Part shown: in pieces, positions 15,952 to 23,231 of the stretch
Layout of the letters: each line of letters starts with the position of its first letter
Numbering within the stretch: the first letter of the stretch is position 1
From: Halobacterium jilantaiense
GTDB lineage: Archaea; Halobacteriota; Halobacteria; Halobacteriales; Halobacteriaceae
Length of the DNA stretch: 64,000 nt
Assembly: GCF_900110535.1 (NCBI RefSeq)
Contig: NZ_FOJA01000001.1
Coordinates: forward strand, 1,895,393 to 1,959,392
Direction: 5' to 3'
Program-made: the position numbers and the translations under genes
The notes under the pieces: model-generated
The model's database searches: none
Told to the model about the DNA's origin: nothing
Seen by the model: only the letters and a program-made list of their open reading frames with translations

Positions 15952-16332
15952 CGACTCCACCGGGGGTGCCGAGACGGCGCTCCGCGTGACCGTCGACGAG
16001 GACGGCGAGGTGACGGAGACCGAACGGGTCGCCGCCGCAGACCTGTAAGCAAAACCGGAAAAAGCCATTTGTGCACGGGCCGAGTATTATCAATAACTGA
16101 AGCAGCTGTAATTAAATCAGTGCTTTCTTCTAACAGTTTCGTGTAGCTGCTGCTCCGGCTCCGAGCCGGGCGGATTCGAGCGCGGCGAGGTCCGGACGTC
16201 ACCGTGGTCGCTCCAGACAGCGACGGCGATTGCACTGTCGACTGTCGGTCACCTCGCTGCCGTCCGAGTACCGCCGCTCGACCCACAGACGGCTCTCCGC
16301 ACCGCTGGCGGCTCCGGAGACTCCGACCACCC
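15952..16332. other. Spacer with out-of-frame coding-like tail and AT-rich islet
   Basis: The first 100 bases, read in the frame shifted from tyrS, encode an acidic tail ending VTETERVAAADL before a TAA. No start codon gives it a plausible length, so it looks like a gene remnant. From about 16050 to 16145 the sequence is strikingly AT-rich for this genome, with AATTAAAT and TATTATCAATAA. Imperfect dyads follow: AGCAGCT at 16101-16107 with AGCTGCT at 16145-16151, and a CCGGCTC-C-GAGCCGG palindrome at 16155-16169. No complete gene, tRNA or insertion-sequence end is recognised. Confidence 0.55.
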
Positions 16333-17351
16333 ATGACTGGCCCTGACTCACTCGTCCACATCGACTCGCTGTCCGACCTCGAATCGCTGCTCGACCATCC
16401 CGACCTCGCCGTCGAGACTCGCACCGAACCAATCGACGCTGCGGACTTCGACGCCGCCGAGGCGTGGACCGACCGGGTCGTCGTCGGCGTCGCGGACGGC
16501 CGCGGCGTCCTCCTCTACGACGACGGCCACCACGGCTGGACGCCGCCCGCCTTCGAGGTGCCAGACGACGAGGACGCCCTCGCCGTCGCCGACCGCGAGT
16601 TCGCGGCACTGACCGGGACACACCTCTCCATCTCGGGCGTCCTGCACGCCCGCCGGCGCACCTTCACCGTCGCCGACGACGACCGCGAGACGGCGGTCTG
16701 GAACGTCCTCCTGTGGGCCACTCCCGACACCCGAATCCCGGACGACCCCGAGAGCGAGGCTGACGACGCCGACCTCGCGTGGCGCGACGCCGCGCCAGAC
16801 GACGCCCCGAGGTCGTCGCAGCCGACATCGAACGCATCGCGGCCACGGCGTCGACTAGCGCCGACCCGACCGAGTCGCTCACCGACCCGGCCGCGTTCGC
16901 CGACGCCGAGGGCGTGGACTACCAGGCGGTCGAGGACGACTCGCACTTCGAGATGAACCGTGACCACGCCGGCGTCGCCGCCGTCGCAGTCACGAACGAC
17001 GACGGCGCGGTCGCGTTCGCCGAGTTCGACCACGGACCGATGCTCCCGTGGTTCCCGGTGGAACCCGACGGCGACTTCGCCGGCGGCGCAAACACCGCCG
17101 CGGAGGCGCTGCTCGGTATCGACGTCGAACTCGACGCGCTCGTCCGCATACGCCGGAAAGACTCCACCAGCGACGACGGTGAGCAGGCCGTCGCTTACGA
17201 CGTTGTGTACGCCGCGTCACCCACCGGGGACGGGACGCTCCCGGCGGAGGTGCCGAACCGCGAGGCCGAGACCGCCGACTGGTACGCGGAGGTCCCCGAC
17301 GGCGTGACGGATGGGAATATGCGCGCAGACGCCGAACTGTTCCTCGACTAG
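16333..17351 (+). pseudogene. Nudix-like tandem-domain protein, frameshifted
   Basis: Reading from ATG 16333 gives a good haloarchaeal protein for about 160 codons, up to AWRDAAPDDAP. The frame then turns Arg/Ser-rich. The +1-shifted frame from about 16810 continues seamlessly with EVVAADIERIAATAS to a natural stop at 17351. Restoring one base within 16804-16812 (a CCCC run followed by GAGG) yields a single 339-residue protein. The two halves resemble each other (LLYDDGHHGWTPP... and FAEFDHGPMLPWFPV) and look like tandem Nudix-fold domains. In the first, the Nudix box is degenerate: ADREFAALTG has REF but lacks the catalytic EE pair. The frameshift may be a true mutation or a sequencing error. 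Confidence 0.75.
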
Positions 17352-17485
17352 CGAGACCCGAGCGGTCGCCGACGACTACCTGCGATTGCCGCGCGCTCGC
17401 GGCTCGCCGGCCGCGACCGGCGAGCGAGGGGCGCACTTTGCGTCCTGCCGCGGGCCTGCGTTCTCGCTGCGTGCGGCGGACGCGA

Positions 17486-17665
17486 TTACGCCATCCCGAA
17501 CATGCCCATCACCGACTGCACAGCGCCGCGCGCGACGAGCGCGAGCCCGACGAGGACGGCCGTGAGACCGGCCGCGACGACGGGCGCTTTCCAGGCGACG
17601 ACGGCGACGCCCGCGACCATCAACACCAGTCCGAAGACTCCCGACAGCCCGAGTTTGTCGAACAT
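17486..17665 (-). CDS. Small two-helix membrane protein (59 aa)
   Basis: A short gene starting MFDKLGLSGVFGLVLMVAGV and ending QSVMGMFGMA with a TAA. It encodes two transmembrane helices (VFGLVLMVAGVAVVAW and APVVAAGLTAVLVGLALVA) separated by a Lys-Ala-Pro turn. The ATG lies close to the divergent aIF1A promoter. Codon use, the clean stop and the hydrophobic pattern argue for a real gene. It resembles small haloarchaeal membrane proteins of the LGxxGxxGxVLxxxG type (DUF7470-like, by memory). Function unknown. Confidence 0.75.
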   Translation of the reverse strand: MFDKLGLSGVFGLVLMVAGVAVVAWKAPVVAAGLTAVLVGLALVARGAVQSVMGMFGMA

Positions 17666-17733
17666 ACCTCAGGCACGCCCAGCGGCGGTGGTAAGCCTGC
17701 TGGTCGGCGGTCGAATGCCGCGGAGTGGTGGGG

Positions 17734-17740
17734 TTTAAAT
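17734..17740 (+). promoter_or_regulatory. TATA box of the aIF1A gene
   Basis: TTTAAAT is centred 27 bases before the aIF1A ATG, so the transcript should start at or next to the start codon, the usual leaderless arrangement in haloarchaea. Confidence 0.75.
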
Positions 17741-17763
17741 CACTCGCTGTCCAACCGCGGCCT

Positions 17764-18051
17764 ATGAGCGAGGACGACGGCGGACGCAAGAATCTCCGAA
17801 TGCCCGAGGACGACGAAGTCTTCGCGGAGGTCACGGACATGCTCGGCGCGAACCGCGTCCAGGTGCGGTGTGCGGACGGAAAGGAGCGGACGGCGCGCAT
17901 CCCGGGGCGGATGCAGAAGCGAATCTGGATTCGCGAGGACGACGTGGTGCTCGTGGAGCCGTGGGACTGGCAGGACGACAAAGCGGACGTGACGTGGCGC
18001 TACGAGAAGAGCGACGCTGACCAGCTCCGCGAAGAAGGCCACATCGAGTAA
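17764..18051 (+). CDS. eif1A: Translation initiation factor aIF1A
   Basis: Archaeal homologue of eIF1A/bacterial IF1, which binds the A site of the small subunit during initiation. The 95 residues form an OB fold: [57 protein letters not shown] and an acidic C-terminal tail. Length and core match the family. The ATG is leaderless downstream of TTTAAAT. RIO1 and Dim2 genes lie nearby on the same strand; aIF1A, RIO1 and Dim2 are a recurrent archaeal ribosome-biogenesis grouping, here interrupted by satD-DUF3307 and trpS2. Confidence 0.96.
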   Translation: MSEDDGGRKNLRMPEDDEVFAEVTDMLGANRVQVRCADGKERTARIPGRMQKRIWIREDDVVLVEPWDWQDDKADVTWRYEKSDADQLREEGHIE

Positions 18052-18054
18052 CTT

Positions 18055-18432
18055 CTAGACGGCGTTTGCGACGGCGACTGCGACGGTCCCCAGTAGCGTC
18101 GCCCACGTGAAGTTCGCCAGCGTACCAGTGAGGTAGTACGTGGAGTCCTCCGTGCCGGTGTCCTCGATGCGTACCAGGGACTTCGCGGCGAACAGGACGG
18201 CGAGCGCGGTGTAGGCCCCGGCGAAGATGAGTGTGAGCACGAGGACGTTCTCGAGTTTCCCGATGACCGTCCCGGTGTCGCGCCGCCCGTCGTCGTCCTC
18301 GAGGGCTTCGTCGGCGTTCGCGTGTTCGAGCGCCCGCTCGACGACCCACGTGCTGGTCGCGAGCGTGAGGACGTACGTGTACCCGTACACCACTGGCGTC
18401 CAGAGCCAGAACAGGACCGTTTCGAGCGTCAC
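18055..18432 (-). CDS. Membrane protein with DUF3307-like C-terminus
   Basis: A 125-residue protein from GTG 18432, overlapping the satD stop (GTGA), hence translationally coupled to it. The N-terminal helix is LFWLWTPVVYGYTYVLTLAT. The C-terminal half reads IGKLENVLVLTLIFAGAYTA, then LFAAKSLVRIED, then YYLTGTLANFTWATLLG. That series (a Leu-rich helix after a Gly-Leu-Glu turn, AAKS-R, and Y-L-GTL-F) matches the C-terminal region of bacterial DUF3307 proteins, which are the standard partner of SatD. The N-terminal DUF3307 half is shortened or diverged. The function of the pair is not established. Confidence 0.72.
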   Translation of the reverse strand: MTLETVLFWLWTPVVYGYTYVLTLATSTWVVERALEHANADEALEDDDGRRDTGTVIGKLENVLVLTLIFAGAYTALAVLFAAKSLVRIEDTGTEDSTYYLTGTLANFTWATLLGTVAVAVANAV

Positions 18433-19082
18433 GAGCCGTCCTCGTAGCCCGCCAGGATTTCGCGCACCGTGTCCTCGGCCTGCGTCACGCGATTCCAGTG
18501 GGCGCGCTGGAGCCTGTCCGAGACCGTCTGCTGGCCGATGTCGAGTTGGTCGGCAGCCTCCTGTTGCGAGGACGCGCGTTCTCTGGCCCGGACGGCCTCG
18601 AACTGGGGGTCGGTCCAGTCCTCCCGCAGCGTCAGAATCAGGTTGACGGTGCTGGACACGAGTCCGTCCACGGCCGGATACCGTCCCTCGAACGCGAACA
18701 GGCTGCCGCGGCGTTCGACCCACTCCAGCAGTTCGTTCGCGTGGTGGAACGCCGGCCCGTCCATCGTCGTGACGTCCGCGCTGTCGGGGTTGACGTCGAT
18801 TGCGCCGTGAGCGACGCCGAACCGAACCTGGTCGGGGTGTATCTCGTCGTGGACGGTCTTGACGACGCCGTAGACGTCGCGGGGGTGGTCGAGGACACCG
18901 GCGACCTCGTCGACGCCTTTCACCGTGACGACGTCGGCGCGCACGCTGCCGGCGTACTGGTGGTTGACGGTCGCGAGCGCGTCGTCGAGCGCTCGACCGA
19001 ACGTATCCCGGTCGTCGATAGCCCGGGAGCCGACGACGTCGCCGACGACGACGTACGACCCCGATGATTCCGAAGGACTCAT
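18429..19082 (-). CDS. SatD-family protein with C-terminal HTH
   Basis: A 217-residue SatD-family protein. The N-terminal signature YVVVGDVVGSRAIDDR matches SatD (usually Y-x-(V/A)-x-x-GD-(I/V)-x-x-SR). An Asp/Gly-rich catalytic-looking middle follows: VRFGVAHGAI, DVTTMDGPAFHHANEL. The C-terminus has a helix-turn-helix, EAADQLDIGQQTVSDRLQRA, near residues 174-193, so it could bind DNA and autoregulate. It is coupled by overlap to the DUF3307-like gene. SatD pairs are known mainly from bacteria, where their role is unclear. The spacer with the divergent rio1 contains several dyads suited to a dimeric regulator. Start ATG 19082. Confidence 0.85.
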   Translation of the reverse strand: MSPSESSGSYVVVGDVVGSRAIDDRDTFGRALDDALATVNHQYAGSVRADVVTVKGVDEVAGVLDHPRDVYGVVKTVHDEIHPDQVRFGVAHGAIDVNPDSADVTTMDGPAFHHANELLEWVERRGSLFAFEGRYPAVDGLVSSTVNLILTLREDWTDPQFEAVRARERASSQQEAADQLDIGQQTVSDRLQRAHWNRVTQAEDTVREILAGYEDGS

Positions 19083-19099
19083 ATACTATATTCGGGTTC

Positions 19100-19147
19100 G
19101 TACCGTGCTCTGGTACTGTATTCTGAAATACAGTGTCTCAACACTGT
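19100..19147. promoter_or_regulatory. Three overlapping dyads between satD and rio1
   Basis: GTACC/GGTAC (19100-19104, 19112-19116), ACTGTATT/AATACAGT (19115-19122, 19127-19134) and ACAGTGT/ACACTGT (19130-19136, 19141-19147) follow each other in 48 bases. The last two have a four-base spacer and share their middle arm. The block lies upstream of the rio1 TATA box and just before the satD start. It resembles a cluster of operator half-sites for a dimeric repressor; the HTH-bearing SatD protein is an obvious but untested candidate. Confidence 0.6.
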
Positions 19148-19164
19148 GCTCTGTCCGTCGCTGG

Positions 19165-19172
19165 TATAAATA
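19165..19172 (+). promoter_or_regulatory. TATA box of rio1
   Basis: TATAAATA is centred about 52 bases before the rio1 ATG. Transcription would start near 19195 and leave a leader of about 26 bases, unlike the leaderless neighbours. The dyad cluster sits immediately upstream. Confidence 0.7.
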
Positions 19173-19220
19173 CGTTCGGGACCGAATGCGTCTTTGGGCT
19201 GGGGGCCGTTCGCCCGACAA

Positions 19221-20132
19221 ATGAGCGGGGACTACGGGCTGACCGAGGAGACCGAGGGAGCGCCCGGCGACGAGTTCGAGGAGATTGACGTCCGGGACAC
19301 CGAGGCCGACCGTATCGCCCGCGAGCAGGACCGCGAGTTCGCCGAGTTCCGGAAGCGGCTGAAGGACACCGAACAGTTCAAACTCGACGACGGCGCGTTC
19401 GACGACGCGACGTACGCGGCCATCTACAAGCTCGTGCAGGACGGCCACCTGGGAGCGATGGGCGGCCCAATCTCCACGGGGAAGGAGGCGAACGTCTACG
19501 AGGCGTTGGACGGCGAGGGCGGCGACGTGGCGACGAAGGTCTACCGCATCAACGCCTCGAACTTCAAGCAGATGCGGGACTATCTGGAGGGCGACCCGCG
19601 CTTCGAGGGGCTGCGCGGCGACAAGAAGGCGGTCGTGCTGTCGTGGACGCGCAAGGAGTTCTCGAATCTCCAGCGCGCGAAGACGGCGGGCGTGCGGGTT
19701 CCCGAGCCGCTGGCGGTCCAGCGGAACGTCCTCGTGATGGAGCTCATCGGCAGGGAGGGCGACGCCGCGTCGAAGCTCAGCGACGTGACGGTCGAGAACC
19801 CCCAGATGGCGTACGAGGTTGTCCGCGAGTACGTGCGGCGGCTGTACGACGCGGGGCTGGTCCACGGCGACCTCTCGGAGTACAACGTCGTCGTCTACGA
19901 GGGCGAACTGGTCGTCATCGATGTCGGGCAAGCGGTGACCGTCCACCACCCGAGCAGCGCCGACCTGCTGGAGCGGGACTGCCGGAACGTCGCGAACTTC
20001 TTCGCGCGGCAGGGCGCGGACGCCGACCCCGACGACCTCCTGACGTACGTCCGCGAGCACGCGAACCCGCGCTCGGAGGAGGACACGGAGGCCGGCGAAC
20101 GGGACGGTATGGCACCGGACGACGAGGCCTGA
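19221..20132 (+). CDS. rio1: RIO1 family atypical protein kinase
   Basis: RIO-type serine kinase/ATPase acting in late maturation of the small ribosomal subunit. In 303 residues the N-terminal helix region is acidic. It is followed by the flexible nucleotide loop STGKEANVYEAL, the lysine region VATKVYRI, the hinge VLVMELIG, the catalytic loop VHGDLSEYN and the metal-binding VIDVGQA. The end is disordered and acidic (EAGERDGMAPDDEA). The ATG at 19221 follows a TATAAATA promoter. Nearby aIF1A and Dim2 fit the same pathway. Confidence 0.95.
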   Translation: MSGDYGLTEETEGAPGDEFEEIDVRDTEADRIAREQDREFAEFRKRLKDTEQFKLDDGAFDDATYAAIYKLVQDGHLGAMGGPISTGKEANVYEALDGEGGDVATKVYRINASNFKQMRDYLEGDPRFEGLRGDKKAVVLSWTRKEFSNLQRAKTAGVRVPEPLAVQRNVLVMELIGREGDAASKLSDVTVENPQMAYEVVREYVRRLYDAGLVHGDLSEYNVVVYEGELVVIDVGQAVTVHHPSSADLLERDCRNVANFFARQGADADPDDLLTYVREHANPRSEEDTEAGERDGMAPDDEA

Positions 20133-20190
20133 CTCGGGCGCGCCGAGCCCCACCGAAACCATTTTTGGCGTGCTGCCCGCAGTCCGGAGT

Positions 20191-20259
20191 ATGCAGACCG
20201 CTCCCTGCGGCTGGCGCTGGCGTCCCCGGGGAGCGGACAGTCTCGCCGCCGCGGCCTGA
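20191..20259 (+). CDS. Trp-containing leader peptide before trpS2
   Basis: A 22-codon mini-ORF starting MQTAPCGWRW (Trp at positions 8 and 10), then Arg, Pro and an Ala-rich end, closed by TGA at 20257-20259. CATTTTTGG at about 20158-20166 lies 25-29 bases upstream, so a leaderless transcript starting at this ATG is plausible. The next gene in the direction of transcription is a tryptophanyl-tRNA synthetase whose ATG is 96 bases after the stop. Two near-adjacent Trp codons in such a short ORF in front of trpS suggest a leader that senses charged tRNA-Trp. It was recognised by composition and position only; no homologue was consulted. Confidence 0.65.
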   Translation: MQTAPCGWRWRPRGADSLAAAA

Positions 20260-20355
20260 CGGGCGTCACCCGCTCGGGCACGGGGCGTGGCTCACTTCGT
20301 TCTCTCCGTCTCGCGCACTGTCTTCCGACCACCAGCCACGCCACGACACCCACAC
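20260..20355 (+). promoter_or_regulatory. trpS2 leader with alternative hairpins
   Basis: Directly after the leader stop, CGGG (20260-20263) can pair with CCCG (20269-20272) around CGTCA. Further on, CACG (20279-20282) can pair with CGTG (20286-20289) around GGG. GAGCGG inside the mini-ORF can alternatively pair with CCGCTC at 20270-20275, which would compete with the first hairpin. The remaining bases to the ATG are pyrimidine-rich. No typical U-run terminator is seen, so any control could act on translation rather than on termination. Confidence 0.5.
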
Positions 20356-21492
20356 ATGACAGACGACGACACGGTGACGCCGCACAGCGTCGCGGGCGAC
20401 CTCGACTACGAGAAGCTGCTCGCCCGCTTCGGCGCGGACGAACTGACCGACGACCAGCGCGCCCGGTTCCCCGACCACCCTCTGGTTCGCCGGGGGCTGT
20501 TCTACGCGGGCCGGGGCGTCTCCGACTTCCTCGCGGCCGACACGCAGTCTATCGTGACCGGCGTCGGTCCCTCTGGGCCGATGCACCTCGGGCACGCGAT
20601 GGTGTTCTACTTCGCGAAACGCCTGCAGGACGACCTCGGCGCGCGGGTCTACATTCCGATCTCCGACGACGAGAAGTACTGGTTCAAAGACCAGACGCCG
20701 ACGGAGACCGGCGACTACCTCCGGGAGAACCTCCGTGACCTGCTCGCGGTCGGCTTCGACCCCGAACTCACGCGAATTGTCGTCGACACCCGGGACGCCG
20801 ACGTGGTCTATCCGCTGGCGACGGCGTTCGCGAAGAACGTCACGGGGTCGACGCTGGAGAGCGTCTACGGTGCCCCCGAGAACATCGGGCAGGCGTTCTA
20901 CCCAGCCGTCCAGACCGCCCACCTCCTGCTCCCGCAGCTGGTCCACGGCGACCACGAGACGCTGGTCCCCATCGCCGTCGACCAGGACCCCCACGTCCGG
21001 GTGAGCCGGGACGTGGCAGCGAAGGCCCGCTACCCGGTGGGGAAGCCCGGCGCGCTCCTGATGCAGTTCCTGCCGTCGCTCGCGGGCCCGGGGAAGATGA
21101 GTAGCTCCGAGGGCGTCTCGATTCGGCTCACAGACGACCCCGACACCGTCCGCGAGAAGGTCCGGAAGCACGCCTACACGGGCGGCCGCGCGAGCGTCGA
21201 GGCACACCGCGAGCAGGGCGGCGTCCCCGAGGAGGACGTGCCATTCCAGTACTTGTCGGCGTTCTTCGAGCCCGACGACGAGGAACTCGCGCGCATCGAA
21301 TGCGAGTACCGGGCGGGCGAGTTGCTCTCGGGCGAACTCAAGGAACTCGCCGCCGACCGCATCGTCGACTTCCTCGCCGACCACCAGTCCCGTCGCGACG
21401 CGCTCGTGGACGTCGACGCGGAACTGGCCCCGTTCCGTCTCACCGACGCCGAGCGCGAGCGCGCCCGCGGGGCCGTCGGGTTCGGGTACTGA
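20356..21492 (+). CDS. trpS2: Tryptophanyl-tRNA synthetase, short paralogue
   Basis: Class I synthetase charging tRNA-Trp, 378 residues, the usual archaeal length. HIGH reads HLGH in GPSGPMHLGHAMVFYFAKRL, and KMSKS is KMSSS in GPGKMSSSEGVS. The characteristic DDEKYWFKDQTPTETGDYLR and IAVDQDPHVRVSRDVA are present. The ATG at 20356 is preferred; the frame is open back to the leader-peptide stop, so a longer form from GTG 20287 cannot be excluded but reads unlike a protein. A second, 514-residue TrpRS lies at 45721-47265. The Trp-codon leader suggests that this copy is the regulated one, which is an inference. Confidence 0.93.
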   Translation: MTDDDTVTPHSVAGDLDYEKLLARFGADELTDDQRARFPDHPLVRRGLFYAGRGVSDFLAADTQSIVTGVGPSGPMHLGHAMVFYFAKRLQDDLGARVYIPISDDEKYWFKDQTPTETGDYLRENLRDLLAVGFDPELTRIVVDTRDADVVYPLATAFAKNVTGSTLESVYGAPENIGQAFYPAVQTAHLLLPQLVHGDHETLVPIAVDQDPHVRVSRDVAAKARYPVGKPGALLMQFLPSLAGPGKMSSSEGVSIRLTDDPDTVREKVRKHAYTGGRASVEAHREQGGVPEEDVPFQYLSAFFEPDDEELARIECEYRAGELLSGELKELAADRIVDFLADHQSRRDALVDVDAELAPFRLTDAERERARGAVGFGY

Positions 21493-21543
21493 GACGGAGA
21501 CGACGGCCCCACCTCTAAGGCCCCTGCTGCCGACCACGGAGCC

Positions 21544-22380
21544 ATGACCGACGACGCAGAGGAGGCATTCGCTGCGGTCGCGGACGAACTCCGGGTCCGC
21601 ATCCTCCGCGAACTCTGGGACGCCGACAGCCCGCTGTCGTTCTCGGCGCTCCGGGAGCGCGTCGGCGTTCGGGACTCCGGGCGGTTCAACTACCACCTCG
21701 GCGAGCTCCGGGGACGGTTCGTGGAACAAGCCGACGCCGGCGGCTACGACCTCCGGTTCGCGGGCCGGAAACTCGTCGGCAGCCTCCACTCCGGGGTGTA
21801 CACGGAGGCCGCCGAGTCGGTCGGCCCCCAGCCGGTCGACGGGTCGTGTGTCGCCTGCGGCGGCAGCCTCGAGGCGGTCTACGAGGACGAAGCGGGCAAG
21901 GTCGACTGCACGGACTGCGAGGTGACGCTCATCCAGACCGGGGTCCCGCCGGCGTTCGTCGACGGCCGGGAGGACGACCTCGCGGCCGCCATCGACGGCT
22001 ACGTGCGAACGACGTCCCGGTCGTTCCTCGACGGCTTCTGTCCCACCTGTAGTGGACCGACTACCGGCCGCCTGCGGGACAGCGAGTACGGCCCGCAGGC
22101 GGTCGTCGAGTGCGAGCGCTGCGGGGCGACGTTCAACGGACTCGCGGCGTGGGTCGGCGTGGACCACCCCGCCGTCGTCTCGTTCTACGACGACCACGAC
22201 CGCAGCGTCCGGGACACGGCGCTCTGGCACATCGACTGGCTGGCGGACGCCGAGTGGGTCGGTGACGGGAACGCCGCTGACCGCGCGGCCGTCACCGTCG
22301 AACTCGACGACGAGCAGGTCCGGCTAACTGTCGACGCGAACCTCGCTGCCACGGCCGTGGAACGGACGGAGACCGACTGA
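21544..22380 (+). CDS. Winged-helix transcription regulator with zinc ribbons
   Basis: A 278-residue protein with an ArsR-like N-terminus: AAVADELRVRILRELWD, then FSALRERVGVRDSGRFNYHL and the wing VEQADAGGYDLRFAG. Two Cys4 units follow: CVACGG with CTDC (about residues 101-125) and CPTC with CERC (about 167-200). The layout matches the haloarchaeal HTH-plus-zinc-ribbon regulator families (DUF7351/DUF7347-like by memory). It lies 51 bases after trpS2 on the same strand and 45 bases before dim2, so it may be co-transcribed with either. Ligand and targets are unknown. Confidence 0.78.
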   Translation: MTDDAEEAFAAVADELRVRILRELWDADSPLSFSALRERVGVRDSGRFNYHLGELRGRFVEQADAGGYDLRFAGRKLVGSLHSGVYTEAAESVGPQPVDGSCVACGGSLEAVYEDEAGKVDCTDCEVTLIQTGVPPAFVDGREDDLAAAIDGYVRTTSRSFLDGFCPTCSGPTTGRLRDSEYGPQAVVECERCGATFNGLAAWVGVDHPAVVSFYDDHDRSVRDTALWHIDWLADAEWVGDGNAADRAAVTVELDDEQVRLTVDANLAATAVERTETD

Positions 22381-22425
22381 CACAGGTGACGAAGGCTTTT
22401 ACGCGAGCGACAAGTACATCGCGTC

Positions 22426-22977
22426 ATGAAACACGTGAAGATTCCCAACGACCGAATCGGGGCACTCATCGGCGACGGGGGTGAGACGCTCCGACGCATC
22501 GAGGCCGCCGCCGAGGTCGACATCGACGTCGACTCGCAGGACGGCGCGGTCGCCATCGAGCGCACGGGCGACCCCGTGCGGGGGATGAAAGCGCCGGAGA
22601 TCGTGCAGGCCATCGGTCGCGGCTTCAAGCCCGACGAGGCGCTGACGCTGCTGGACGACGACATGCGGATGTTCGACACCATCGACATCGAGCGCGCCGC
22701 CCGCAACGACAACGACCTCCGCCGGAAGAAGGGCCGACTCATCGGCGAGAACGGCCGGACTCGCGAACTGATGGAGGAGCTCACCGGCGCGTCGGTCGTC
22801 ATCTACGGGTCGACGTTCGGCGTCATCGGGCAGCCGAAGGAAGTCGACATCGCGCGTTCGGCCGCCGAGATGCTGCTGGACGGCGCACCCCACGGCTCCG
22901 TCTACTCGTTCCTCGAACGCAAGCGCAGCGAGGAGCTGAAACAGCAGGGCATGGACTACCACGAGTTCCCGGGCTGA
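22426..22977 (+). CDS. KH-domain ribosome biogenesis protein (Dim2/Pno1-like)
   Basis: A 183-residue protein with two KH domains, homologous to the eukaryotic 40S assembly factor Dim2/Pno1. KH1 has IPNDRIGALIGDGGETLRRI, and KH2 carries KKGRLIGENGRTRELMEELT with its GxxG motif (IGENG). The linker EALTLLDDDMRMFDTIDIE is typical. It binds pre-rRNA near the 3' end of 16S. The neighbouring RIO1 and aIF1A belong to the same process. A TTTTACG stretch about 25 bases upstream of the ATG suggests its own leaderless promoter. Confidence 0.93.
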   Translation: MKHVKIPNDRIGALIGDGGETLRRIEAAAEVDIDVDSQDGAVAIERTGDPVRGMKAPEIVQAIGRGFKPDEALTLLDDDMRMFDTIDIERAARNDNDLRRKKGRLIGENGRTRELMEELTGASVVIYGSTFGVIGQPKEVDIARSAAEMLLDGAPHGSVYSFLERKRSEELKQQGMDYHEFPG

Positions 22978-23072
22978 CGGCTCGGAACCGCTGACGAGCT
23001 GATTCTATTGAACTCCGCAGGTAGTTACTGACTCACACTGGTCTGACCGGATGGACTGCCGGTCTTGTGGGA

Positions 23073-23231
23073 CTATCCCGTGTTCCCAGTCAGGATTGGA
23101 TGGACAGCGACGGCGCAGACGAGGAGGAACGCCGCGAGCAGCACGACGTTCAGACCTTCGTAGTCTCCGCGAACAATCTGGAACAGATTCGCAATCGCGC
23201 CGATCGCTCCCGCTGCTGCTGTCACGGCCAT
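23073..23231 (-). CDS. Small membrane protein or gene remnant (52 aa)
   Basis: From ATG 23231 the frame encodes [18 protein letters not shown], a short charged turn RGDYEGLN, a hydrophobic helix ([17 protein letters not shown]) and a TAG. Upstream the same frame stays open for 25 more codons of protein-like sequence ([19 protein letters not shown]) but has no start codon before a TAA. So the visible gene may be a 3' remnant of a longer membrane protein that lost its 5' end, or a genuine small protein. No family recognised. Confidence 0.45.
   Translation of the reverse strand: MAVTAAAGAIGAIANLFQIVRGDYEGLNVVLLAAFLLVCAVAVHPILTGNTG

Noticed and set aside
16050-16170. tRNA or ISH-element end in the AT-rich islet
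   Set aside because: No cloverleaf could be drawn, and no terminal inverted repeats, target duplication or transposase text were found.
20266-22230. 654-codon minus-strand ORF across trpS2 and the regulator gene
   Set aside because: It spans two genuine genes and their spacer and has shadow-type composition.
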